Assembly: GCA_029821755.1 (NCBI GenBank)
Contig: JALGSV010000031.1
Location: forward strand, 1 to 41,087
Source: Candidatus Zipacnadum vermilionense
GTDB lineage: Bacteria > Armatimonadota > Zipacnadia > Zipacnadales > Zipacnadaceae
DNA length: 41,087 nucleotides
Direction of reading: 5' to 3'
Both the position numbers and the translations under genes were made by a program. Position 1 is the first letter of the stretch, and every line of letters begins with the position of its first letter. The notes under the pieces were generated by a model. The model had not been told where the DNA came from. It worked only from the letters and a program-made list of their open reading frames with translations, and did not search any database. Positions 25,533 to 33,186 of the stretch are shown here, in pieces.

Positions 25533-26057
25533 CTAGTCCTCCCCTTTGTCCTCCTCGACTTCCTCGACTTCCTTTTCTTCCTCTGCCTCGCCTATGTGCT
25601 CGTCCTTTACCTCCTCGGCCTCCTCCTCCAGTTCCTCCGGTAGGATCTGGTCGGGCTCGTCGCCGAAGCCGAACTCGATCTCCGCCTCTCCCTCGTCGTA
25701 CTCCTCGCTGAAGGCACTCTCCAGTGCCTCTCCCTCCTCGAGCTCCTCGTCCTGGAGATCTTCTTCTTCGTCGACGATGGCGTCCGTAGCGATCTGGTCC
25801 TGGAGACTGCCGCGCCGCACTAGGTAGTCCTGTACTACCGGCTCGGGCTCGCGCATCATTTCCTCGGTGGCGTCCTGCAGCAGGACCTTCCCCGCCGCGA
25901 TCTCCTCCAGAGCGATAGTCAAGGGATTGCGGGCAGTCGTCTCCACCAGCGGGGGGGCGCCGTCCTTGATCTGGCCGGCGCGTGTGGCCGCGGCCACCAC
26001 CAGATCAAAGCGGCTTCCGAAGTGGCGGGATAGTTCATCAATTGAAATGGGGTTCAC
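25533..26057 (-). CDS. rpoZ: RNA polymerase omega subunit with long acidic C-terminal tail
   Basis: This 174-residue protein has an omega core in residues about 1-60: PISIDELSRHFGSRFDLVVAA, then VETTARNPLTIALEEIAAGKV. That region contacts the beta-prime C-terminus and helps core assembly. The family normally ends at about 70-110 residues. Here residues 61-95 link to a tail (96-174) in which 43 of 79 residues are Asp or Glu and only four are Lys or His. GTG at 26057 is chosen: GGAGG lies 8 nt upstream, and the longer frame to 26198 would run into the promoter. A strong promoter lies about 100 bp further up. It is the first gene of the minus-strand block that continues into dnaJ, prmA and rsmE. 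Confidence 0.88.
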   Translation of the reverse strand: MNPISIDELSRHFGSRFDLVVAAATRAGQIKDGAPPLVETTARNPLTIALEEIAAGKVLLQDATEEMMREPEPVVQDYLVRRGSLQDQIATDAIVDEEEDLQDEELEEGEALESAFSEEYDEGEAEIEFGFGDEPDQILPEELEEEAEEVKDEHIGEAEEEKEVEEVEEDKGED

Positions 26058-26297
26058 GTGGGCGACCTCCGTAGTGTAGAGACAGAACAAAAGGGGCTCT
26101 AAAGTGGACAACACAAAACGCCCGGCCCTCGCAGCCCGGCTCATAGCTTGCTTGCGATTGTGAGCATTCAGTATACCGACCGCAAGGCCGAGTGTCAATC
26201 ATGGGTCCGGTTAGCAGGTACACGCCACCGGCTGGGGAATCATACGCGCCATGGGAGTATCTGCCGAATCGTCCGTCCCGTGCAGGAGATGATTGCC
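26058..26297. promoter_or_regulatory. Divergent control region between rpoZ and the GH2 glycosidase
   Basis: This 240-bp region holds the rpoZ promoter (minus strand) and, overlapping its -10, a weaker plus-strand candidate (TTGCTT 26148-26153, 18 bp, TATACC 26172-26177) for the GH2 gene. The two could compete. The plus-strand leader carries GGAG 9 nt before the GH2 ATG at 26298. Direct repeats of gcccggc occur at about 26119 and 26134. Confidence 0.45.
26170..26198 (-). promoter_or_regulatory. Near-consensus sigma70 promoter of the rpoZ block
   Basis: On the minus strand, TTGACA (26198-26193), a 17-bp spacer and TATACT (26175-26170, five of six) form the best promoter of the window. Predicted leader is about 105 nt to the GTG of rpoZ. 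Confidence 0.7.
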
Positions 26298-29078
26298 ATG
26301 TCCGCACTGAAGCTCACACCTGCTCGCGTCAATCCTGTCGTGACCTGCCCCGGAGAGCGCCGTCTGAGTCTCGACGGTCCCTGGTGTTTCGCCCTCGACC
26401 CCGAGGACCGCGGCCTTGCCCAGCGCTGGTTTGCCCATCCGGAGGTGCTGACCGACACGGTCCAGGTGCCCGGCTCCTGGCAGGGCCAGGGCTTCGGCGG
26501 TGACGGCGAGGAGACGGTTCAGGACTTCCGCCTCCGTGCCCGCACCTACCGGGCCACCTACACCGGGACGGGCTGGTACGCGCGCCTTCTCGCTGTGCCC
26601 GAGGAAGAGGAATGGACGGGCTCCCGGCTGTGGCTCAACTTCGGCGGCGCACACCCGAGCGCCCAGGTCTGGCTGAACGGTCAACCCATCGGCGAGAACG
26701 ACCTCCCCTACGTCCCCTTCGCCTTCGAGGTAACCGACTTGCTCCGCCCCGGCGCCCAGAATGATCTCGTGATCCGCGTACACGAGCATAACCGTCACCT
26801 GGGCTTCTCCTACAACTGGCAGGGCAACTGGTCCGGGCTGTACCGCAGCGTGGAGCTAACCGCCACCGGCCCCGCCCACCTGAAGCGCCTCTGGCTATGG
26901 CCCCAGCCCGAGCGTGAGCTCCTCGTCGTCCGCGCACAGCTCGGAGGCGATTCCGGTCTGGTCCCCATGGTTCTCCGGCTGTCGGTATCCCTCCGGAACG
27001 ATTCTGCCCCTCCTCTCACCGCAGAAGTCCCGGTCACGGAACCAGAGCTGGAGTACGAGTTCCCCCTGCCCTCTCCCCGCCTCTGGTCCCCCGATACTCC
27101 CCACCTCTACCACGTTGATGCCGCACTGTACCAGGGAGAGATGCTTCTCGACGCCCGCGCCGACCGCGTGGGCTTTGTGGCCCTGGGTACCGAGGGCAAG
27201 CATTTCCTGATCAACGGTGAGCCTTTCTACATGCGCGGCAGCGGCGACTTCCTCGCCAACCCCGAAACCGGATCGCCTGACACCGACCGCGACCGCTGGC
27301 GCCGTAAGCTGCAGACCCTCCGCGACTACGGCTACAACCACGTGCGCTGCCAGTCGTACGCCCCTAGTCCCGAGTACCTGGACGCGGCCGACGAGGTCGG
27401 CCTGCTCGTACAGAGCGAGTTGGGGGTGCTGGGCGCCTGGGGCGGGCACAGCGAGTGGCACATCTACCCGTGGCCCCAGCCCACGGCGGACAATCGCGCG
27501 ATTCTCCAGCGCCAGTGGGACCTGGTCGTTGAGCGCGACGTAAACCATCCCTCGGCCAATCTCTACTGCATGAGCAACGAATGGCCTCCGGACATGCCCT
27601 ACCCGCGCACGGCCTGGGACTGCTACCGGCGCACCAAGGCCCTCAAGCCCACGGCTTTCGTCATCTGGACCGACGGCACTTACCGCGCCGACCTCCCCGG
27701 CGACTTTGTCAACGCCGAAGCGGCGATAGACGCGGAGTGCGATCTGCCCGTGATCCAGCACGAATTTCGCTGGTGGAGTTCCTTCCCCGACGTGCGCCTC
27801 ATGGACCGCTACTCCGGCGCGATCCGCCCCTACGGCGCCCAGATCGCCCTAGAGGCCGCCTCCCGCCACGGCCTCACCCACATACTGCCGGAGGCCGCTG
27901 CCAACAGCCAGCGTCTGCAATTCCTAGAGGCTAAGGCGAAGATGGAAGCCTGCCGCCGCGATAATCCTCGCCTGGCCGGCATCAGCCACTTCAGTTTCAC
28001 CGATCTCAACCCCTCCCCTCAAGGGATCGTGGACGAGTTCTACGAGCGCAAGTACGCGGACGCCCAGACCTGGCGGCAGACTAACGGTGACACGGTGGTG
28101 ATGTGCAGCCTTGGTTTCGATGACCGCGTCCTCGGCCCGGGTGACGCCCTCCGGTGCGCCTTCTCTGTCTCCGACTTTGCCCACCCACCCTTCTCGGCTC
28201 CGACGCTGGAGTGGCAGCTGGTGGCCGACGGGCGGGTGCTCGACAGCGGCGAGCTTACCTATGCCCACCAGCCCTATAGCACCTGTTCGGTGGGGGAAAT
28301 CGCGTCAACCATTCCCTCTGTCGATCAGCCCTTCGCCGCCCACCTGCGTGCCTCCCTCCACGAGGCCGGCCGCACCGTCACCAATCAATGGAGTCTCTGG
28401 CTCTTTCCCGACCCGCCGCCCCTCCCCGCTGGCGTCGCCGTATATGGCCAACCGCAGTACAGCTGGCTACGGTCCGTATCGGGGCTACCGGCGGCTACCC
28501 CCGAGAGCTTGGTGTCGGGCCAGGTGCACCTGGTGCTGACCGAGAGTCTTGACGAAGCTATGTCCGCCTTCGTCCAAGCCGGCGGTCGAGTCCTGCTGGC
28601 GGCCGGGGAGGGTCTGGTGCGGCCCTTGCATCCCAAGCTGGGCATGCGCAATCAGTACTTCTTCACCCCGCCGGCTAACTATCCCGCCTACGAGGATGGT
28701 CAGGACGGCACCATCATCCTGCCCCACCCTCTTCTCGGCGACTTCCCCCACGAGGGCTTCGCTGACCTCCAGTTCTTTCGGCTCATCGACGGCTGCCCGC
28801 CGCTGGACCTGGAGCCCCTCGGTCTGACCGCAGCCGACCCGGTGATTCGGGTGATCCATTCCTACCCGGTCGGTCGGCCTCTGGGCTACCTCCTGGAGTG
28901 CGCCTGGGGCCAGGGCAGTTTCATCCTGTGTTCCCTGGGCCTGGACCAGTCACATCTGGAGGCGCGCCACCTGCTAACACGAATCTGCGCCTACGCCCTG
29001 GACTCGCCGTTCCAACCCAACCTGGGGCTAACCGCTGAGGCGCTGGCGAGTCTCCAGCGTGCGGCCTCCTTCATCTAG
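26298..29078 (+). CDS. GH2 family glycosidase (beta-galactosidase/glucuronidase/mannosidase-like)
   Basis: This 926-residue protein has no signal peptide, so it probably acts inside the cell on imported oligosaccharides. The N-terminal sugar-binding beta domain includes VPGSWQGQGFGG and WLNGQPIGENDLPYVPFAFEV. An immunoglobulin-like domain and a TIM barrel follow (start near INGEPFYMRGSGDF, residue about 310). Likely acid/base is Glu428 in YCMSNEWPPD, and nucleophile Glu489 in VIQHEFRWW. The last 270 residues form extra beta-rich and alpha-beta domains (LVSGQVHLVLTESLDEAMSAF) not typical of LacZ. The start chosen is ATG at 26298, because GGAG lies 9 nt upstream. ATG at 26289 abuts that site. 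The sugar specificity cannot be told from the sequence. Confidence 0.9.
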   Translation: MSALKLTPARVNPVVTCPGERRLSLDGPWCFALDPEDRGLAQRWFAHPEVLTDTVQVPGSWQGQGFGGDGEETVQDFRLRARTYRATYTGTGWYARLLAVPEEEEWTGSRLWLNFGGAHPSAQVWLNGQPIGENDLPYVPFAFEVTDLLRPGAQNDLVIRVHEHNRHLGFSYNWQGNWSGLYRSVELTATGPAHLKRLWLWPQPERELLVVRAQLGGDSGLVPMVLRLSVSLRNDSAPPLTAEVPVTEPELEYEFPLPSPRLWSPDTPHLYHVDAALYQGEMLLDARADRVGFVALGTEGKHFLINGEPFYMRGSGDFLANPETGSPDTDRDRWRRKLQTLRDYGYNHVRCQSYAPSPEYLDAADEVGLLVQSELGVLGAWGGHSEWHIYPWPQPTADNRAILQRQWDLVVERDVNHPSANLYCMSNEWPPDMPYPRTAWDCYRRTKALKPTAFVIWTDGTYRADLPGDFVNAEAAIDAECDLPVIQHEFRWWSSFPDVRLMDRYSGAIRPYGAQIALEAASRHGLTHILPEAAANSQRLQFLEAKAKMEACRRDNPRLAGISHFSFTDLNPSPQGIVDEFYERKYADAQTWRQTNGDTVVMCSLGFDDRVLGPGDALRCAFSVSDFAHPPFSAPTLEWQLVADGRVLDSGELTYAHQPYSTCSVGEIASTIPSVDQPFAAHLRASLHEAGRTVTNQWSLWLFPDPPPLPAGVAVYGQPQYSWLRSVSGLPAATPESLVSGQVHLVLTESLDEAMSAFVQAGGRVLLAAGEGLVRPLHPKLGMRNQYFFTPPANYPAYEDGQDGTIILPHPLLGDFPHEGFADLQFFRLIDGCPPLDLEPLGLTAADPVIRVIHSYPVGRPLGYLLECAWGQGSFILCSLGLDQSHLEARHLLTRICAYALDSPFQPNLGLTAEALASLQRAASFI

Positions 29079-29105
29079 ACGAACCTGCGCGCCCGCCGGC
29101 ATAGC

Positions 29106-29135
29106 TTGACCCCTCAACAATGACTATGCTATGCT
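29106..29135 (+). promoter_or_regulatory. Sigma70-type promoter of argC
   Basis: TTGACC (29106-29111), an 18-bp spacer and TATGCT (29130-29135) lie 39 bp before the ATG of argC. The match is good but unproven. Confidence 0.5.
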
Positions 29136-29174
29136 TCGCCTGCTAGTTTTCGGACGAGACAGGGCGACAAGACC

Positions 29175-30212
29175 ATGCTAAGAGTGGCTATCTTCGGTGC
29201 GGCAGGTTACGGCGGAGTCGAGTTGATTCGCCTGCTGCTTGCCCATCCCGAGGTCCAAGTAACCTACCTCGGCGGGCACAGCAACGTCAACGAAAGGCTT
29301 GGCGACCTCTACCCCCACCTCCTGGGTGACCTCGATGCCGTCATCGGCCCCAGCGTGGTGGAGCTTGCCCTGGCGGAAGCCGACCTGCTGTTCTCTGCGC
29401 TGCCTCACGCCGTCGGTGCCCCCTTGGTGGCAGAAGCGCTCCGGGCGGGCGCCAAGGTCATCGACTTTTCCGCGGATTTCCGCCTCAAGGATGCCGCCGT
29501 CTACGCGCGCCACTACGAGGAACATCCAGCCCCGCACTTGCTGGAGAAGGCCGTCTATGGCCTGCCGGAGTTGCACCGCCGGGAGATCAAGCAGACCCGC
29601 CTGGTGGCCGTGCCCGGCTGCTACCCCACCGGCGCTATCCTGGCCCTGGCCCCGGCCGTGAAGGCTGGCCTGATCGAGCGCCAGGGGATCATCGTCGACA
29701 GCAAGTCCGGGGTCAGTGGGGCCGGCCGGACGAGAATGACCCTCATGACCCATTTCGCCGAGATCAACGACTCGGTGCAGGCCTACAACGTCGCCAAACA
29801 CCGCCACCACCCGGAGATAGAGCAAGAGCTGGGCACTCTCGGCGGCCCGGTCGGCGTCACCTTCACGCCCCATTTGATGCCCACGACCCGCGGCATCCTG
29901 ACCACCGCCTACGGCCGTCTCCGGCCAGGCCTCGGTCAGGAGCAGGTCGAATCGGCCTACCGCGCCTTCTACAAGGCCGAGCCCTTCGTCACTGTCCTGC
30001 CTTGGGGCAAGCAGCCCGCGACCAAACACGTCAGCGGCTCAAACCGCTGCCACCTCGGCCTAGCCATCGACGAGGCCGCCAGCCTGCTCATTGTCACGAG
30101 CGTCATCGACAATCTGATCAAGGGCCTCAGCGGCGCCGCCGTCCAGTGCCTCAACCTGATGCAGGGGTGGCCCGAAACCACCGCCCTCGAGCGCCCCGCC
30201 ATGTGGCCGTAG
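29175..30212 (+). CDS. argC: N-acetyl-gamma-glutamyl-phosphate reductase
   Basis: This 345-residue NADPH-dependent enzyme of arginine synthesis makes N-acetylglutamate semialdehyde. Markers are VAIFGAAGYGGVELIRLL at the N-terminus, SALPHAVG, VIDFSADFRL, and the catalytic Cys149 in VAVPGCYPTGAIL, followed by SKSGVSGAGRT. Length matches the long-type ArgC (about 345). ATG at 29175 is the family's usual start, with a weak AGGGCGA ribosome site. It precedes argJ by 67 bp, so the two probably form an operon. The other arginine genes are elsewhere. Overlapping reverse-frame ORFs here are shadows. Confidence 0.97.
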   Translation: MLRVAIFGAAGYGGVELIRLLLAHPEVQVTYLGGHSNVNERLGDLYPHLLGDLDAVIGPSVVELALAEADLLFSALPHAVGAPLVAEALRAGAKVIDFSADFRLKDAAVYARHYEEHPAPHLLEKAVYGLPELHRREIKQTRLVAVPGCYPTGAILALAPAVKAGLIERQGIIVDSKSGVSGAGRTRMTLMTHFAEINDSVQAYNVAKHRHHPEIEQELGTLGGPVGVTFTPHLMPTTRGILTTAYGRLRPGLGQEQVESAYRAFYKAEPFVTVLPWGKQPATKHVSGSNRCHLGLAIDEAASLLIVTSVIDNLIKGLSGAAVQCLNLMQGWPETTALERPAMWP

Positions 30213-30279
30213 CGACCTCGCTGGCCGGGCCCGTGCCGCAACCACACCGAGTATCGACTGTCTCCCCGAGGAGCGCCCA

Positions 30280-31521
30280 ATGACCGACACGCCCTTCCAC
30301 GAAATCCCCGGTGCCGTCACTGCCCCGCGGGGCTTCCGGGCGGCAGCGATCAACTGCGGCATCAAGCCTCACCAGTTGGACCTCGCCCTGGTCTGCTCGG
30401 ACCTGGCGGCAACCGCCGCTGTGACCGTCACCACCAACCGCTTTCGCGCCGCCCCCACTTACGTGACCGAGGAGCACGCGGCCGACGGCTTCGCTCGCGC
30501 GGTCATCACCAACAGCGGCAAGGCCAACGCCGCCACCGACGAGCGCGGGTGGGCCATGGCCCGGGAGATGACCCAACTCGTGGGTGACGCTCTGGGCCTC
30601 CCGGCGGCCGAGGTCCTCGTCTGCTCGACCGGCCACATCGGCGACCTGCTGCCCATGGACAAGATCGTCGGCGGTATGCCCCGGTTGGTTGCTGCGCTGC
30701 GGCCCGACGGTGGGGAAGAGGCGGCCCAAGGCATTATGACCACCGACACCTTCCCCAAGCACCTGGCCGTGGAGTTCGAGGTAGAGGGCAAGTCCGTCCG
30801 CTTGGGTGGAATCTGTAAGGGCGCCGGCATGATCTGCCCCAACATGGCTACCATGCTCTGCTACCTCACCACCGACCTCGCGGTCCCTGCCGACCTGCTC
30901 CGCCCCGCCCTGCGCGCGGCCGTGGACCAGTCCTTCAACTGCATCACCGTCGACGGCGATATGTCCACCAACGACACCGTCATCCTCCTCGCCAACGGCG
31001 CCTCCGGCGCAGCCGTCACGTCCGCCGACGATCCTGCGTACGGCACCTTCTGCGCCGCCTTGCAGCATGTCACCCGAGAGCTGGCGAAGATGATCGCCCG
31101 CGACGGAGAGCGCTGCACCAAGTTCGTCACCATCCGCGTCACCGGCGCCCAGGGCTCTGCTCAGGCCCGCCACGTCGGTCGCACTATTGCGAACTATCGC
31201 CTTATGCAGGCCGCTATCTTCGGTGGCGACTACAACTGGGGCCGCCTCGCCGCCGCCGTGGGCTGCGCCGGCGACTTCATCGAGCCCCGCTTGCTCACGC
31301 TCACCATGGTGGGCATAACGCCCTGGGAGAAGGGCAGGAATCTTGACTTCGACCTGACCGAGGGCCGCCGCCGCATGACCGCGCCGGAGATATCCATCGA
31401 GGTAGACCTGGGCCTCGGCGCCGCTGAGGGCACCGTCTGGACCTGCGACCTGACCCCGGGGTATGTTGAGTACAACGCCGAGTACGAGACTTCACTGTTC
31501 GGAGAGACCCAGGAGGACTGA
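30280..31521 (+). CDS. argJ: Bifunctional glutamate N-acetyltransferase/amino-acid acetyltransferase
   Basis: This 413-residue autoproteolytic enzyme recycles the acetyl group in arginine synthesis. The cleavage site is in GAGMICPNMATML; Thr191 should become the new N-terminal nucleophile of the beta chain. The N-terminal segment begins with PGAVTAPRGFRAAAINCGIK and contains VITNSGKANAATDERG and LVCSTGHIG. The C-terminal half has QSFNCITVDGDMSTNDTV and ends in GYVEYNAEYET, as in ArgJ. Whether it also starts the pathway from acetyl-CoA (bifunctional) cannot be seen. ATG at 30280 has GAGGAG 7 nt upstream. It follows argC. Confidence 0.97.
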   Translation: MTDTPFHEIPGAVTAPRGFRAAAINCGIKPHQLDLALVCSDLAATAAVTVTTNRFRAAPTYVTEEHAADGFARAVITNSGKANAATDERGWAMAREMTQLVGDALGLPAAEVLVCSTGHIGDLLPMDKIVGGMPRLVAALRPDGGEEAAQGIMTTDTFPKHLAVEFEVEGKSVRLGGICKGAGMICPNMATMLCYLTTDLAVPADLLRPALRAAVDQSFNCITVDGDMSTNDTVILLANGASGAAVTSADDPAYGTFCAALQHVTRELAKMIARDGERCTKFVTIRVTGAQGSAQARHVGRTIANYRLMQAAIFGGDYNWGRLAAAVGCAGDFIEPRLLTLTMVGITPWEKGRNLDFDLTEGRRRMTAPEISIEVDLGLGAAEGTVWTCDLTPGYVEYNAEYETSLFGETQED

Positions 31522-31873
31522 GCGACAAGCTAGGCCGCGTACCCGCGGCCGCTGTTGAGGGCTGCGCCCGGACCGCGCCCAGAGGACCGAAGCTCCGCCA
31601 TGGAGCGGCTGCTTGCTCCACATGCTCGGCCTTCCCCACCCGGAGAAGGATATGCCGTTGGCGGCGAGGAAGACGTTCTGGAACGGATAGGCATGTTTCG
31701 TATATGCGTGATGTGCCTGGGACTGTCGGCGATGCGAGGAGAGAAGACTGCCGCACCGCCGTTCTGAGCGGGGCATGCCCTGTCCTCTCCGGGTAGGAGC
31801 GAGGTAGGGGATGAGACTCCCCGCTGGACTGCCGACTACACAGGCCCTGATCCCAGCCGCTGAGGATTCCATT
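31522..31873. other. Intergenic region after argJ with several inverted repeats
   Basis: This 352-bp gap contains no gene I can support; a 70-codon plus-strand frame at 31555 has low-complexity composition and no ribosome site. There are local palindromes. agaggac (31581-31587) can pair with gtcctct (31792-31798) across 210 nt. Inside are gctcc/ggagc and aggca/tgcct pairs and a gggcatgccc palindrome. A structured RNA is possible but did not match any family I know (not RNase P, SRP, tmRNA). If the next gene starts at ATG 31811, the gap is 289 bp. Confidence 0.35.
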
Positions 31874-32608
31874 TTGCGCTACGGAATCATCTCCGATATC
31901 CACAGTAATCTCTCTGCCCTGGAGGCGGTCCTCACCCTCGCCCGCCGGGGTGAGGTCGAGGAGTATGTCTGTCTCGGCGATATCGTCGGCTACGGGGCCA
32001 GCCCCAACGAGTGCTGCGAAATCGTGCGCGACTTGCCGGTAACGGTTATCTGCGGCAACCACGATGTGGCGGCCATCCAGCCCGGCCGCGAAATCTGGTT
32101 CACTCCCGCCGCCCGCGCCTGCATCCTGTGGACGCGCGAGGTCCTCACCGACGAGAATAGAGACTTCCTGGCAGCCCTGTCCCCCCGGGCAAACGTGGCG
32201 GGAGCGGCGATGTGCCACGGCTCTCTCCCCGACCCGGATTTCTACACCACTACCCCCGAAGAGGCTCTGCTCAGTCTCCGCATGATGGAGGGGCCTCTGG
32301 CCTTCTTCGGGCATACCCACTTCGCCGAGTGGTTCTGCCATGGCGGCGAGATACTGGTTCCCGAGGAAGCCACCCGCCCGCAAGGCGGCGTGTGTACGCT
32401 GGAGGTGGGCTACCAGTACCTACTCAACCCGGGCGCGGTGGGCCAGCCCCGCGACGGCAACCACCAGGCCAGCTTCGCCATCTGGGACACGGAGGCCAGG
32501 ACGGTGGAGATCCTCCGTCTGGACTACAACATCGCCGAGGCGCAGCGGCGCATATACGCCGCCGGTCTCCCCGAGAACATGGCCCTGCGGCTGACCCTGG
32601 GTATCTGA
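31874..32608 (+). CDS. Metallophosphoesterase (YfcE/MJ0936-like phosphodiesterase)
   Basis: This is a 244-residue calcineurin-like metallophosphoesterase of the compact YfcE/MJ0936 type. All motifs are present: GIISDIHSNLSAL, LGDIVGYGASPNE, ICGNHDV, MCHGSLPDP and FGHTHFAEWF, giving the two-metal active site for phosphodiesters. The natural substrate is unknown. The start preferred is TTG at 31874, because GAGG lies 8 nt upstream and homologues begin with R-Y-G-I-I-S-D-I-H. A longer reading from ATG 31811 adds 21 atypical residues but has a purine-rich upstream region too. It lies 352 bp after argJ. Confidence 0.88.
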   Translation: MRYGIISDIHSNLSALEAVLTLARRGEVEEYVCLGDIVGYGASPNECCEIVRDLPVTVICGNHDVAAIQPGREIWFTPAARACILWTREVLTDENRDFLAALSPRANVAGAAMCHGSLPDPDFYTTTPEEALLSLRMMEGPLAFFGHTHFAEWFCHGGEILVPEEATRPQGGVCTLEVGYQYLLNPGAVGQPRDGNHQASFAIWDTEARTVEILRLDYNIAEAQRRIYAAGLPENMALRLTLGI

Positions 32609-32724
32609 CCCCGAGGTTGGGGAGCCGCGGGGGGGGGGCCATCGTGGGGCGGGCATTACGCGGGACACGGGCCCGGCGCGATATCTGTCGCAACGCAGCT
32701 TCCGCCGCCTGCCCTTCCCGCCTA

Positions 32725-32753
32725 GTGACGCGCCTCTCGTGAATGGGTATAAT
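32725..32753 (+). promoter_or_regulatory. Sigma70-type promoter of the small BON-like gene
   Basis: GTGACG (32725-32730, four of six), a 17-bp spacer and a perfect TATAAT (32748-32753) lie 47 bp before the ATG at 32801. GAGGTGA precedes that ATG by 5 nt. Confidence 0.6.
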
Positions 32754-32800
32754 ACGTTGTGCAAATAGCCTGATGGCCTCCGTGGTTCGAGGTGACACCC

Positions 32801-33043
32801 ATGCCTCTGGAAGACAGCAAGACTCGCCGTCGCGTCGAGCACGAAATCGCTAAGCACGACCTAGATTTCGCCCTGGCCACCGTGGCGGTGATCAACCAGG
32901 TCGCTTACTTCACCGGCCGTATCCGCTCGATGCGCGGTACCGGCCGAGGTGGAGAAACCAAGAAGGCGATGGAGAGAGTGTGCGAGGCCATTATCGCGCT
33001 CCCTGGCATCAAGGATGTAATCCTGGACTGCCAGTTCGACTGA
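32801..33043 (+). CDS. Small BON-like protein, function unknown
   Basis: This 80-residue protein starts at ATG 32801, because GAGGTGA lies 5 nt upstream; GTG at 32792 is inside that ribosome site. A basic N-terminus (SKTRRRVEHEIAKHD) is followed by VAVINQVAYFTGRIRS and by AMERVCEAIIALPGIKDVILD. The repeated beta-alpha-beta pattern, with a strand-turn-Gly-Arg and a late L-P-G-I-K-D-V, resembles a minimal BON domain. It has no signal peptide or membrane segment, unlike most BON proteins. It has its own good promoter and is 143 bp before a fumarase subunit. Identity is uncertain; function not assigned. Confidence 0.7.
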   Translation: MPLEDSKTRRRVEHEIAKHDLDFALATVAVINQVAYFTGRIRSMRGTGRGGETKKAMERVCEAIIALPGIKDVILDCQFD

Positions 33044-33186
33044 ACTGCTCGGTGGGTCCGCCTCTTCCGGGTAGGCGGGCTTCCGGTCCGTTCTGCCTTG
33101 TACATGCGTCGCCCAGGGCGCTCTGGAATCTTGTCGTCCGCGGCGGAGCTACCGGCCTTGGCGAACCCGCTCTTCCCTACCTCCTC

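Noticed and set aside
26057-26198. A 221-residue form of the omega subunit
   Set aside because: Its start would lie in the promoter region, and the GTG at 26057 has GGAGG at the proper distance and fits omega N-termini.
31555-31767. A 70-codon plus-strand open frame in the gap after argJ
   Set aside because: Composition and lack of ribosome site argue against a gene; treated as noncoding.
31522-31873. 6S RNA, RNase P RNA, SRP RNA or tmRNA in the long gap
   Set aside because: I looked for the conserved elements of each (central bubble, pseudoknot and tag, GGAGGAAAGTCC-type P segments, SRP tetraloop) and did not find them.
31301-32383. A 360-codon minus-strand open frame over argJ and the phosphoesterase
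   Set aside because: It overlaps the end of argJ and much of the phosphoesterase, both clearly recognised on the plus strand, and its product resembles no family. It is a shadow.
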